A DNA stretch of 9,133 bases from Alkaliphilus sp. (lineage in GTDB: Bacteria > Bacillota > Clostridia > Peptostreptococcales > Thermotaleaceae), in NCBI GenBank assembly GCA_018335765.1, contig JAGXRU010000267.1, forward strand, positions 1 to 9,133. Reading direction: 5' to 3'. The translations under genes were made by a program, and so were the position numbers. Below are positions 1 to 7,445 of this stretch, one piece after another (within the stretch, counting starts at the first letter, position 1; every line of letters begins with the position of its first letter). A model generated the notes under the pieces. The model made no database searches and had not been told where the DNA came from. It worked only from the letters and a program-made list of their open reading frames with translations.

Positions 1-10
1 TATAAGCATC

Positions 11-41
11 GTACAAACGTCGGCATTGCCGGCGTTTGTGC
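11..41. repeat. 14-bp hairpin with a 3-base loop
   Basis: Bases 11-24 pair with 28-41 around the loop ATT. Core arms are ACAAACGTCGGC and GCCGGCGTTTGT; the one non-Watson-Crick position inside the core and the pair 12/40 can both be G-U in plus-strand RNA. The downstream bases CTTTGTCG are too poor in T for a convincing intrinsic terminator, so I treat it as the first element of the structured block. It could still terminate a gene lying left of the window. Confidence 0.6.
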
Positions 42-124
42 TTTGTCGCAGGCGCAAGGCGACCACGCGGCTTTATCCTGCACCAGAATAATATTCAGAG
101 CAGGCAGTGGTTTTGACCTTAAAA

Positions 125-176
125 GGCGAAGTGGAACGCTCGCCAAATTCGCCCCAAACAGGCGTTCCTCATCGCC
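125..176. repeat. Long imperfect inverted repeat
   Basis: Arms 125-139 and 162-176 pair as GGCGA with TCGCC, a weak 3-base zone holding one G-C pair, then GGAACGC with GCGTTCC. The interior contains smaller CGCC/GGCG-like complementarity. The two perfect blocks separated by a symmetric weak zone look like a folded RNA stem or a palindromic mobile repeat unit rather than a protein operator, because of the length. Confidence 0.55.
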
Positions 177-325
177 AGTGGTATCTTTACTCCATTTGGG
201 ATGAGAAAATGCGACACAGGGCGAACGTGAGGCACACAAAGGCGAGATTAACTCTTAGCCCAGTCACGCCAACGATTTAAGATTTAAAACAGCACTTCTT
301 CTCAAAAACAAGATTCGGTTCTCGA

Positions 326-496
326 TCAGCAAGAGTTATAATACCAGCACCCCCTGGGTTCATAGCAAACCCCTACTTGACAGCTTTTTTGCCTACTGGT
401 AAGACTAGTAAGATAGTCGTTTATCTCTACTTGGTCTTTTGTTGCTTTCTCGGGATTATAGAACACATGTAAGTACACACGTCTAGTATCCTTTTG
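326..496 (-). pseudogene. Transposase remnant, IS4/DDE type (tentative)
   Basis: Read on the minus strand, an open stretch of 56 codons begins directly after a TGA (497-499) and ends at the TGA at 326-328. Its first half, with RRVYLHVFYNPEKATKD followed by QVEINDYL, resembles the segment of IS4/IS1634-type transposases shortly after a catalytic-core strand, where a line such as 'Y-hydrophobic-H-V-Y-F/Y-N...K-A' is followed by a charged helix. The second half has no such character, and another frame there (containing MNPGGAGIITLADREP) looks more protein-like, which suggests frameshifts. There is no start codon, no catalytic acidic triad and no recognisable ends. The family call rests on recall of the family pattern only. 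Confidence 0.4.
377..405 (+). promoter_or_regulatory. Possible promoter, perfect -35 and weak -10
   Basis: TTGACA at 377-382 matches the vegetative -35 exactly. Seventeen bases later is TAAGAC (400-405), only three of six matches to TATAAT, preceded by TGG, which gives a TGn extended -10. A transcript from here would run into the hairpins at 558-671. It overlaps the transposase remnant and may be chance. Confidence 0.22.
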
Positions 497-557
497 TCAT
501 ATTCTAAAAAAAGTTTTGGAAGCACAATTTCCAGTTTCACAATATTAAAACAAAAGA

Positions 558-671
558 TTCCCCTACAAAAAATAGAAGGGAAGCAATTTAGGTGGATCAA
601 GCAAAGCCTTGTACCATCGAACTCGGATAATTCCGAGAGACTATTTATTCTTGAGGAGGTTTTTTGCTTTG
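558..671 (+). ncRNA. Candidate structured leader RNA with possible pseudoknot
   Basis: Three hairpins follow one another: TTCCC 558-562 with GGGAA 578-582; GGTGG 591-595 with CCATC 614-618 (one G-U) enclosing CAAG 598-601 with CTTG 608-611; and CTCGGA 622-627 with TCCGAG 632-637 around the loop TAAT. The six-base loop of the second hairpin, CAAAGC at 602-607, is exactly complementary to GCTTTG at 666-671, which would form a pseudoknot closing over the GAGGAGG at 653-659. I do not recognise a known riboswitch or T-box in it. There is no clear gene directly after it, and glmU begins 180 bases further on behind its own promoter. It may be a relic. Confidence 0.3.
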
Positions 672-678
672 TTTAAAT

Positions 679-700
679 AAAGGTTACTTCCTTTTTTTTT
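679..700 (+). terminator. Weak intrinsic terminator
   Basis: AAAGG (679-683) pairs with CCTTT (690-694) around a six-base loop, and the right arm runs into an unbroken T tract to 700. The stem is short, so the hairpin is weak, but the T tract is strong. It would separate any transcript through the 558-671 structure from the glmU promoter just downstream. Confidence 0.35.
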
Positions 701-711
701 AACAGAAAAAG

Positions 712-720
712 TGTTATACT
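712..720 (+). promoter_or_regulatory. Extended -10 promoter for the glmU operon
   Basis: The bases TGTTATACT give a TGn motif followed by TATACT (715-720), five of six matches to the vegetative -10. No good -35 is seen at the expected distance, where there is only a T tract, and this is typical of extended -10 promoters. Transcription would start near 727 and leave a leader of roughly 120 bases before glmU. That leader is AT-rich and I see no terminator in it. Confidence 0.5.
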
Positions 721-850
721 AGTGGACGTGACGAGGTGATTTTTAAATAAAATTATGGAAAATCAATTTCGTGAAGAATAAGAATACATAACAATTTTGG
801 TTTTGTATAAAATAATTTTTTGAATAATAATATATAAGGAGTGTCAGGTG

Positions 851-2230
851 ATGGATGATATTACCGCTGTTATTTTAGCAGCCGGGGCAGGAACAAGGAT
901 GAAATCCAATCTTCCAAAAGTACTTCATCAATTATGTGGGAAGTCTATGGTAGAGCATGTTATTGATGTATCAATGGAAGTTCATGTAAAAAAAACCGTA
1001 GTAGTTATTGGTCATGGTGCTGATTTGCTTGAAAATGCCTTGTCTCACAGGAATGTTCATTTCGCATGTCAGCGGGAACAACTAGGCACTGGACATGCTG
1101 TGATGCAAGCAAAGGCCGAAATTCCTGATGAGGGTTATGTGCTGCTCTTATATGGAGATACTCCTCTAATAAAATCTGGTACTATACAACAGTTGATTGA
1201 TCATCACATTGAAGGAAGCTACAAGGCCACAGTTTTAACAGCTAATTTTGAAGATCCATCGGGTTACGGACGGATTGTCAGGGATGATGTCGGAAATGTC
1301 AAAGGTATAGTTGAACACAAAGATGCCAATGACTTAGAAAGAGCTATACATGAAATTAATTCAGGGATTTATTGCTATGATGCAAAATTTTTAAAAGAAG
1401 CGTTGGGATGCATAAAAAACGACAATTCTCAAGGAGAATACTATATTACAGATGCAATAGGAATCCTAAGGAATGCTGGACATACGGTGGGAGCTTTAAA
1501 AATTCGAGATAATACTGAAATTATGGGAATTAATTCAAAAGTACAACTTGCCGAAGCACAAGAAATCATGCAAAAAAGACTGTTGGAAAATTTGATGAAC
1601 AACGGAGTAACTATTATCCACCCACAAAACACATATGTGGATAAGGAGGTAGAAATTGGAAGAGACACTGTGCTCTATCCGGGTGTAATATTAAGGGGCA
1701 GTACCAAAATCGGTGAGGATTGCATCATTGGTCACAATAGCCGCATTGAGGATTCAGTTATAGGAAATTCAGTGGAAATACAAAGTTCGACAATAATTAA
1801 GAGCAGTATTGAAGAGGGCAGCCATGTAGGTCCATATGCTTACTTAAGGCCAAACAGCAGGCTGGGAAAGAATGTCAAGATAGGGGATTTCGTTGAAGTC
1901 AAAGATTCTACAATAGGAGACAATTCTAAGGCATCTCATCTGGCTTATATAGGTAATGCTGAAGTTGGGGAAAATGTAAATATAGGGTGTGGAGTTGTTT
2001 TTGTAAACTATGATGGGAAAAACAAACATAAGACCATAGTGGAGGATAATGCCTTTGTGGGAAGCAACGTTAATCTCGTCGCACCTGTCACAGTAAAAAA
2101 ATATGGCTATATAGCAACTGGATCTACGATAACAACTGAGGTTCCGGAAGGAGCATTATCTGTTGCAAGAGCAAGACAAAAAAACATACTTGGCTGGGTT
2201 GATAAGAAAAAACTACTGAAGAAAGAATAA
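851..2230 (+). CDS. glmU: Bifunctional GlmU (UDP-GlcNAc synthesis)
   Basis: This cytoplasmic enzyme acetylates glucosamine-1-phosphate with acetyl-CoA, then couples the product to UTP to give UDP-GlcNAc, the precursor of peptidoglycan and wall polymers. The N-terminal uridyltransferase domain shows LAAGAGTRMKS (9-19) with P22-K23, QLGTGHAV (77-84), YGDTPL (101-106), GYGRI (138-142), EHKDA (155-159) and MGINS with N228. From about residue 250 to 430 left-handed beta-helix hexapeptide repeats form the acetyltransferase, with GPYAYLRP (R333), K351, H363 and NYDG (386-389); these fall at the same numbers as in the E. coli enzyme. The length of 459 residues is normal. I chose the ATG at 851; a GTG directly before it (848) is also possible, since AAGGAG at 836-841 lies 9 and 6 bases away respectively. 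It is first in the operon, 16 bases before prs. Confidence 0.97.
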   Translation: MDDITAVILAAGAGTRMKSNLPKVLHQLCGKSMVEHVIDVSMEVHVKKTVVVIGHGADLLENALSHRNVHFACQREQLGTGHAVMQAKAEIPDEGYVLLLYGDTPLIKSGTIQQLIDHHIEGSYKATVLTANFEDPSGYGRIVRDDVGNVKGIVEHKDANDLERAIHEINSGIYCYDAKFLKEALGCIKNDNSQGEYYITDAIGILRNAGHTVGALKIRDNTEIMGINSKVQLAEAQEIMQKRLLENLMNNGVTIIHPQNTYVDKEVEIGRDTVLYPGVILRGSTKIGEDCIIGHNSRIEDSVIGNSVEIQSSTIIKSSIEEGSHVGPYAYLRPNSRLGKNVKIGDFVEVKDSTIGDNSKASHLAYIGNAEVGENVNIGCGVVFVNYDGKNKHKTIVEDNAFVGSNVNLVAPVTVKKYGYIATGSTITTEVPEGALSVARARQKNILGWVDKKKLLKKE

Positions 2231-2246
2231 CGGAGGAGGATTTAAA

Positions 2247-3194
2247 ATGAACATCAATGGATGTGCTATCAAAGTTTTCGCAGGGAATGCCAGTAAAGAT
2301 CTAGCTACCAACATTTGTGAAAAACTTGGCGTGAAGTTGGGCGATGCAGAAGTGGGTTCTTTTAGTGATGGTGAAATTTCTGTAAATATTAATGAAACTG
2401 TAAGAGGTGCTGACGTATTTGTTGTTCAATCAACTTGTGCTCCGGTTAATCGTCATTTAATGGAATTGCTTATCATGATCGATGCACTAAAACGTGCTTC
2501 TGCCGGAAGAATAACCGCAGTGGTGCCCTACTACGGCTATGCCAGACAAGACCGTAAAGCCAAAGCAAGAGATCCAATCACTGCGAAGCTGGTGGCAGAT
2601 ATTATTACTGCATCTGGAGCAGATCGTGTTTTAGTTATGGACTTGCATGCTCCACAGATACAGGGATATTTTAACATTCCTGTGGATCATTTGGTGGGAG
2701 TTCCTTTTTTAGCCGCATATTTCAAAAAACTAAAAATTGCTGATTTGGTGGTAGTTTCACCGGATCTAGGAAGTGTTACAAGGGCAAGAAGCCTTGCAAA
2801 TCACCTGGACGCACCTATTGCTATCATAGATAAAAGAAGGCCTAAAGCTAATGTATCTGAGATTATGAACATTATTGGGGAGATTCACGGTAAGAATGTA
2901 ATCCTTGTGGATGACCTGATAGATACTGCAGGCACGATTACCCAAGGGGCAAAAGCTTTAAAGGATTTTGGTGCCAAGGAAGTATATGCCTGCTGTACAC
3001 ATCCTGTGTTGTCAGGTCCCGCTATTGACCGCATAAAAAATTCCGTAATAAAAGAGCTTGTTATTTTAGATACGATTCCGGTACCGGAGGAAAAGAAGCT
3101 TGATAATATTAAAATATTGTCGGTGGCTCCATTATTTGCAGAAGCAATCAAACGCATATATGAAAATATGTCGGTAAGCAAGCTGTTTGATTAA
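2247..3194 (+). CDS. prs: Ribose-phosphate pyrophosphokinase (PRPP synthetase)
   Basis: The enzyme transfers pyrophosphate from ATP to ribose-5-phosphate, giving PRPP for purine, pyrimidine, NAD, histidine and tryptophan synthesis. At 315 residues it has the usual length of the class I bacterial enzymes. Visible signatures are SDGE (40-43), YYGYARQDRK (95-104), DLHAPQIQGYF with its conserved histidine H134 (132-142), the catalytic-loop KRRP (196-199) and the PRPP-binding VDDLIDTAGT (221-230). A very strong ribosome site, GGAGGAGG at 2232-2239, stands 7 bases before the ATG. The 16-base gap after glmU implies co-transcription, matching the glmU-prs pair of Bacillus. Nothing in the sequence is unusual. 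Confidence 0.97.
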   Translation: MNINGCAIKVFAGNASKDLATNICEKLGVKLGDAEVGSFSDGEISVNINETVRGADVFVVQSTCAPVNRHLMELLIMIDALKRASAGRITAVVPYYGYARQDRKAKARDPITAKLVADIITASGADRVLVMDLHAPQIQGYFNIPVDHLVGVPFLAAYFKKLKIADLVVVSPDLGSVTRARSLANHLDAPIAIIDKRRPKANVSEIMNIIGEIHGKNVILVDDLIDTAGTITQGAKALKDFGAKEVYACCTHPVLSGPAIDRIKNSVIKELVILDTIPVPEEKKLDNIKILSVAPLFAEAIKRIYENMSVSKLFD

Positions 3195-3207
3195 TGGATA
3201 ATTCTAG

Positions 3208-3265
3208 CTGACTATAAGAACGTCAGAACAGTTTAGCTGGTGTTGGGTTTTAAATTTTTTTAACC
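3208..3265 (+). other. Small hairpins in the prs-pth gap
   Basis: The 87-base gap holds CTGAC (3208-3212) facing GTCAG (3222-3226) over a nine-base loop, and GGTT (3246-3249) facing AACC (3262-3265) with an AT-only interior. Neither stem is followed by a T tract of terminator quality, so the operon probably reads through. They could mark RNA processing. No gene fits in the gap; the place held by ctc in Bacillus is empty. Confidence 0.25.
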
Positions 3266-3281
3266 AAGAAAGGATGTTAGT

Positions 3282-3839
3282 ATGTTTGCAGTTATAGGGC
3301 TGGGAAACCCAGGGAAACAGTATGCCGGTACAAGGCATAATGTCGGATTTGATGCGGTTGACTATTTAGCATACAAGAATAATATATCTATGAATAAAGT
3401 AAAGCATAAGGCTATAATTGGAGAAGGCAACATTCATGGACATAAAACCATGCTGGTTAAGCCTCAAACATACATGAATTTAAGCGGGCAAAGCATATTA
3501 GAAATTGTCAATTTTTATAAAATAGAAATTGAAAAATTGATTGTAATATATGATGACATAGATATAGAGGTTGGAAAACTTAGGCTTAGACCCAGCGGCA
3601 GTGCAGGAACTCATAATGGCATGAGATCGATTATATATGAGATACAATTCGATAATTTTCCTAGAGTAAGAATTGGAATAGGAAAGCCTGTGTTTGGTGA
3701 ACTGTCAGATTATGTTACCGGTAAGTTTTCAAAAGAGGATAGAGAATTTGTGGACAATTCAATCAAAAGTGCCGCAGAAGCGGCTGAAATCATATTAAAA
3801 GAGGGAATTAATTCGGCTATGAATAGATATAATGGATAA
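3282..3839 (+). CDS. pth: Peptidyl-tRNA hydrolase
   Basis: Pth cleaves the ester bond of peptidyl-tRNAs that drop off the ribosome, recycling tRNA; it is a cytoplasmic, normally essential enzyme. The family start GLGNPG (6-11) with N9 is followed by TRHNVGF holding the catalytic H19. KPQTYMNLSG (60-69) carries the substrate-binding N66, IYDDIDI (89-95) the conserved aspartate, and GSAGTHNGMRSI (106-117) the N112 position. FPRVRIGIGKP (126-136) is also typical. At 185 residues it is the normal length and complete. AAAGGA at 3269-3274 stands 7 bases before the ATG. It lies between prs and mfd as in other Firmicutes, but without ctc before it or fin after it. Confidence 0.96.
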   Translation: MFAVIGLGNPGKQYAGTRHNVGFDAVDYLAYKNNISMNKVKHKAIIGEGNIHGHKTMLVKPQTYMNLSGQSILEIVNFYKIEIEKLIVIYDDIDIEVGKLRLRPSGSAGTHNGMRSIIYEIQFDNFPRVRIGIGKPVFGELSDYVTGKFSKEDREFVDNSIKSAAEAAEIILKEGINSAMNRYNG

Positions 3840-3870
3840 TAAAAACTTACAAGTTGAGTTATATTAAGTG

Positions 3871-3891
3871 CCCAGGTGAAAATCTGGGTTT
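3871..3891 (+). other. Hairpin in the pth-mfd gap
   Basis: CCCAG (3871-3875) pairs with CTGGG (3884-3888) over an eight-base loop and is followed by only three T bases. It is at most a partial terminator or a processing site that could lower mfd expression relative to pth. A shorter AACTT/AAGTT inverted repeat lies just upstream at 3844-3855. Confidence 0.3.
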
Positions 3892-3909
3892 AAAGTGTTG
3901 TTAAATATT

Positions 3910-3920
3910 AAAGGATGTGA
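3910..3920 (+). promoter_or_regulatory. Ribosome binding site that sets the mfd start
   Basis: AAAGGATGTGA differs at one base from AAAGGAGGTGA, the complement of the 16S rRNA 3' end. The in-frame GTG at 3917-3919 lies inside this site and so cannot be spaced properly from it. The in-frame TTG at 3926 follows after five bases, the normal distance for such an extended site. Confidence 0.65.
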
Positions 3921-3925
3921 CATTT

Positions 3926-6900
3926 TTGACAATAAACACATTTATCGAGGGCATGAAGGGATTAAAAGAATACAAGGAGCTTAAATACAGCTATGATAAG
4001 GGACTCAGCCCTACAGTGGTGCATGGCCTTGTTGAATCACAGATCGCCCACATGGTTTTTTCATTAAGTGAACTATTTGAAAATCAAAGCTTGATAATAA
4101 CCTATAATCAGATTCAAGCGAAAAAATTATATGAAGATCTGAAATTTTTTAATGACAACAATGTGCTGCAGTTTATGGCAAAAGAAATTATATTCTATGA
4201 TGTAGATGCGCATAGTCATCAAATAGCTGAGGAACGAATTAAGACTATGATTCGGATATTTTCTGGTGAACCATGTGTAATAGTAGCATCTGTAGATAGC
4301 TTATTAAACAAAATAATGCCTAAAGAGTTTTTTGGTGCAAATATTATTGATATAAATTATGGATTGGAAATTGATATCACGGATTTTGTGGGGACGCTTA
4401 TTAGGATAGGATACGAAAGAGTTGATATGGTGGAAGCAAAAGGGCAGTTTAGTATTCGGGGCGGAATCATAGATATTTTCTCTATTGACTCTGACAACCC
4501 ATACAGAATTGAGCTTTTTGATAATGAGATTGACTCTATACGAAGCTTTGACAAGGAAACACAGCTTTCTATTGAAAAGCATGAAAAAATTCGTATTTAT
4601 CCAGCCAAAGAAGTCGTAATGCCCTCAAAAAATATTGAATCAGCTAGGAAAAAGCTGAAAGTTGAGCTTCAAAACTATGGCGGCAAATTATTACCTGCGT
4701 CAAAGGCACATATTGAATCTAAAACAAATAGATTTATTGAGCAATTGAGCGAAGGAATTATTGGACAAAGCTTTGAAAACTATTTAAACTACTTTTTTGA
4801 TAAGACACAACTTCTGACTTCTTATTTTAAAAAGGGGTCTATGGTTTTTATTGACGAGCCTGCGAGAGTGAAAGACAGAGCTGAAACTGCTCATAGGGAA
4901 TTTGAGGAATCCTTCAAGAATTTGCTTGAAAAGGGAGAAGTGTTGCCAACTCAGGCGAATTTGATTGCAGACTTTGATGAGTTACTCATTGATTTGAATT
5001 CAAAACATGTTTTTGCCCTGAGCAGTCTACCTAGAAGCAATTTAGCCTTTTCTCCAAAGCATATCATAAATTTCACAGCTAGGTTGCCACAATCCTTTCA
5101 TGGGAAAATGGATATATTTTGTCAAGAACTTAAGCAATGGAACTACAAGGGTTATAAAACTATTCTGCTTTGCGGAACTCGAGATAGAGCTATTCATTTA
5201 GCACTAAGCCTTAAGGAAAAAGATATTGTTGCTGATTATCTTGAATATCCTGACAAAATAATACAATCAGGACAAACCTTTATACTAGAAGGTAACTTGG
5301 AGAAGGGCTTTGAATATTACGGGAATAAATTTATGGTGATTTCAGAGAATGAAATCTTTGGAACTGCCAAAAAAAAGAGAATACCAACAAAACGAAAGGA
5401 TGCCCGTCCCATAAAAACTTTTGTAGAGCTAAACACAGGGGATTATGTTGTCCACGAAAACCACGGAATTGGAAAATATATTGCTATTGAACAGTTGAAG
5501 GTACAGGGTGCTAAGAAGGATTACTTAAAGATAAGGTACTTCGATGGAGATCACTTGTATGTACCAATTGAACAAATGGATATGGTGCAAAAATACATTG
5601 GGGCTGATGATGGAACACCTAAGTTGAATAAAATGGGCGGGGTGGAATGGAAGAAAACGAAAGCCAAGGTGAAGGTTGCGATTGAGGATATGGCAAAGGA
5701 GCTGCTTCATCTGAATGCGGTCAGGCAAAATTCTAGGGGGTACGCATTTTCACCGGATACTCCATGGCAAAATCAATTTGAGGATAACTTTCTTTATGAG
5801 GAAACTTCCGATCAATTAAGATGTATAAAAGAAGTGAAGGAAGATATGGAAAAAGTAATACCTATGGATAGGCTTCTTTGTGGAGATGTAGGATATGGAA
5901 AGACTGAAGTCGCCATCAGGGCTGCTTTTAAGAGTGTAATGGATGGCAAGCAGGTAGCGGTACTAGTGCCAACCACGATTCTTGCTCAACAGCATTACAA
6001 TACGTTCATTCAAAGATTTCATCAATTTCCAGTTAGTATTGAGATGCTAAGCAGATTCAGAACTGATAAGCAACAAGAAGAAATAATAAATAATGCAAGA
6101 ATCGGCAACTTGGATATTTTAATAGGAACTCATAGAATGCTGTCAAGGGATGTTCAATTTAAAGAATTGGGGCTGCTTATTGTTGATGAGGAGCAAAGAT
6201 TTGGAGTTCGGCATAAAGAGGCTATCAAGAAATTGCGTCAGAATGTGGATATATTTACATTGACGGCTACGCCTATCCCAAGAACTTTGCACATGTCCTT
6301 GATTGGTCTTAGGGATATGAGCGTTATTGAAGATCCTCCAGAGGAGAGATATCCTGTACAAACCTATGTAATGGAACAAAATGATGATATAATAAAGGAC
6401 GCCATTATTCGAGAGCTTTACCGTGGGGGACAAGTTTATTTTGTTTATAATCGAGTCAATGGAATACAACAGATGGCATCTAAAATCAGAAAGCTGGTAC
6501 CGGAGGCAAAAATTGCTGTAGGACATGGACAGATGAGTGAACGAGAATTGGAAAACACTATGATAGATTTTATGAACGGAGAACACGATATTTTGGTTTG
6601 TACAACTATTATTGAAACAGGACTTGATATATCTAATGTAAACACTATTATCATTTATGATGCAGATAAGATGGGACTTTCACAGCTATATCAACTAAGG
6701 GGAAGAGTAGGAAGATCGAACAGATTGGCATATGCTTATCTCACATACCAGAAAGATAAAATTTTAACTGAAATTGCAGAAAAAAGATTGAAAGCAATCA
6801 AGGAATTTACTGAATTTGGCTCAGGATTCAAAATTGCCATGAGAGATTTAGAGATCAGGGGAGCAGGAAACCTTTTAGGATCAGAACAACATGGTCATAT

Positions 6901-7426
6901 GGCAGACATTGGATATGATCTGTATTGCAAGCTTTTGGAGGATACCGTAAAAGAATTAAAGGGTGAACAGGTTGAAAGAAGCTTAGACACAACCATAGAG
7001 ATAAATATAAATGCCTATATCCCTGAAAAGTATATCGGAAATGAGGGTCAAAAGCTGGTAATTTACAAAAAAATTGCTTCTATAAGAGACAAACAAGATT
7101 TTGTCAATCTGGAAGAGGAAATTGAAGACAGATATGGAACAATTCCAGAAGCTTGTTTAAATCTCATGGAGATAGCCTTCATAAAGGCCATGGCACAAAA
7201 AATGGGTATTTTTAATGTGACTGAAACTGAAGATTATGCAAAGCTGGAGTTTGACAATCCTAACAGAATGGAGCCAAAGCTTCTTGGGGAGATTGTTCAT
7301 TCTTATGGCAATAGGATACGGATAAATGCAGGAGCAAAATCATTTATACAATATAAATACAAAAACCATAATAAAAGGATAAATGAGTTGCGTGAGGTTA
7401 TAGAAAAAATTAGTGGTTTGCACTAA
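3926..7426 (+). CDS. mfd: Transcription-repair coupling factor Mfd
   Basis: Mfd binds RNA polymerase stalled at DNA damage, pushes it off by ATP-driven translocation and recruits UvrA for nucleotide excision repair. Numbered from the TTG, the 1166-residue protein has a UvrB-like N-terminal part without a working Walker A (RGGIIDIFS at 178-186). The RNA polymerase interacting domain starts at FVELNTGDYVVHENHG (499). The helicase core follows: GDVGYGKT (653-660), VPTTILAQQHY (681-691), DEEQRFG (754-760), TATPIPRT (780-787), CTTIIETGLDIS (892-903) and QLRGRVGRS (923-931). The translocation (TRG) motif FKIAMRDLEIRGAGNLLG is at 968-985, and the regulatory C-terminal domain begins near 1020. Length and domain order are normal. 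The start is TTG, since a GTG three codons earlier lies inside the ribosome site. It belongs to the operon, 86 bases after pth. Confidence 0.97.
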   Translation: MTINTFIEGMKGLKEYKELKYSYDKGLSPTVVHGLVESQIAHMVFSLSELFENQSLIITYNQIQAKKLYEDLKFFNDNNVLQFMAKEIIFYDVDAHSHQIAEERIKTMIRIFSGEPCVIVASVDSLLNKIMPKEFFGANIIDINYGLEIDITDFVGTLIRIGYERVDMVEAKGQFSIRGGIIDIFSIDSDNPYRIELFDNEIDSIRSFDKETQLSIEKHEKIRIYPAKEVVMPSKNIESARKKLKVELQNYGGKLLPASKAHIESKTNRFIEQLSEGIIGQSFENYLNYFFDKTQLLTSYFKKGSMVFIDEPARVKDRAETAHREFEESFKNLLEKGEVLPTQANLIADFDELLIDLNSKHVFALSSLPRSNLAFSPKHIINFTARLPQSFHGKMDIFCQELKQWNYKGYKTILLCGTRDRAIHLALSLKEKDIVADYLEYPDKIIQSGQTFILEGNLEKGFEYYGNKFMVISENEIFGTAKKKRIPTKRKDARPIKTFVELNTGDYVVHENHGIGKYIAIEQLKVQGAKKDYLKIRYFDGDHLYVPIEQMDMVQKYIGADDGTPKLNKMGGVEWKKTKAKVKVAIEDMAKELLHLNAVRQNSRGYAFSPDTPWQNQFEDNFLYEETSDQLRCIKEVKEDMEKVIPMDRLLCGDVGYGKTEVAIRAAFKSVMDGKQVAVLVPTTILAQQHYNTFIQRFHQFPVSIEMLSRFRTDKQQEEIINNARIGNLDILIGTHRMLSRDVQFKELGLLIVDEEQRFGVRHKEAIKKLRQNVDIFTLTATPIPRTLHMSLIGLRDMSVIEDPPEERYPVQTYVMEQNDDIIKDAIIRELYRGGQVYFVYNRVNGIQQMASKIRKLVPEAKIAVGHGQMSERELENTMIDFMNGEHDILVCTTIIETGLDISNVNTIIIYDADKMGLSQLYQLRGRVGRSNRLAYAYLTYQKDKILTEIAEKRLKAIKEFTEFGSGFKIAMRDLEIRGAGNLLGSEQHGHMADIGYDLYCKLLEDTVKELKGEQVERSLDTTIEININAYIPEKYIGNEGQKLVIYKKIASIRDKQDFVNLEEEIEDRYGTIPEACLNLMEIAFIKAMAQKMGIFNVTETEDYAKLEFDNPNRMEPKLLGEIVHSYGNRIRINAGAKSFIQYKYKNHNKRINELREVIEKISGLH

Positions 7427-7445
7427 TTGCGATTTAATATATAAT
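7418..7445 (+). promoter_or_regulatory. Possible promoter before the foldase gene
   Basis: TATAAT at 7440-7445 is a perfect -10, with TTGCAC (7418-7423) sixteen bases upstream as a poor -35 that overlaps the end of mfd. A second TATAAT lies 21 bases further on (7461-7466). In such AT-rich DNA these can occur by chance, so an internal promoter is only possible. Confidence 0.3.

Larger units (their letters stand above)
1..270. other. GC-rich structured non-coding block
   Basis: No reading frame here resembles a protein I know. The block is about 52% GC over bases 1-240 (hand count), well above the AT-rich genes downstream, and it is crowded with GGCG and CGCC words. Inverted repeats follow one another: 11-24 with 28-41, 45-49 with 59-63, 77-81 with 100-104, 125-139 with 162-176, and a nested set within 219-270 (GGC 220-222 with GCC 268-270, GTGA 227-230 with TCAC 264-267). 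Such a chain fits a structured RNA, a dispersed palindromic repeat, or the end of a mobile element. The strand cannot be decided from the sequence, and the left boundary may lie outside the window. Confidence 0.45.

Noticed and set aside
11..48. Intrinsic terminator of a gene left of the window
   Set aside because: The stem is strong but the following bases are not a T tract, and no upstream coding end is visible.
591..671. T-box or c-di-GMP-I riboswitch
   Set aside because: GCAAAGCC recalls the c-di-GMP-I core, and GGTGG recalls the T-box, but the rest of each consensus is absent.
494..676. Plus-strand 60-residue open frame
   Set aside because: It starts with TTG without a ribosome site, has no recognisable domain, and overlaps the predicted hairpins; treated as chance.
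755..781. Tiny frame MENQFREE in the glmU leader
   Set aside because: Eight codons with a poorly spaced ribosome site and no attenuator structure after it.
1..850. tRNA, rRNA or CRISPR array
   Set aside because: No cloverleaf with a conserved T-loop, no rRNA-like stretch and no regularly spaced identical repeats were found.
6143..6586. Minus-strand 147-residue frame inside mfd
   Set aside because: It lies antisense to the conserved helicase motifs of mfd and shows no protein character; a shadow frame. The other antisense frames in glmU, prs and mfd are the same.
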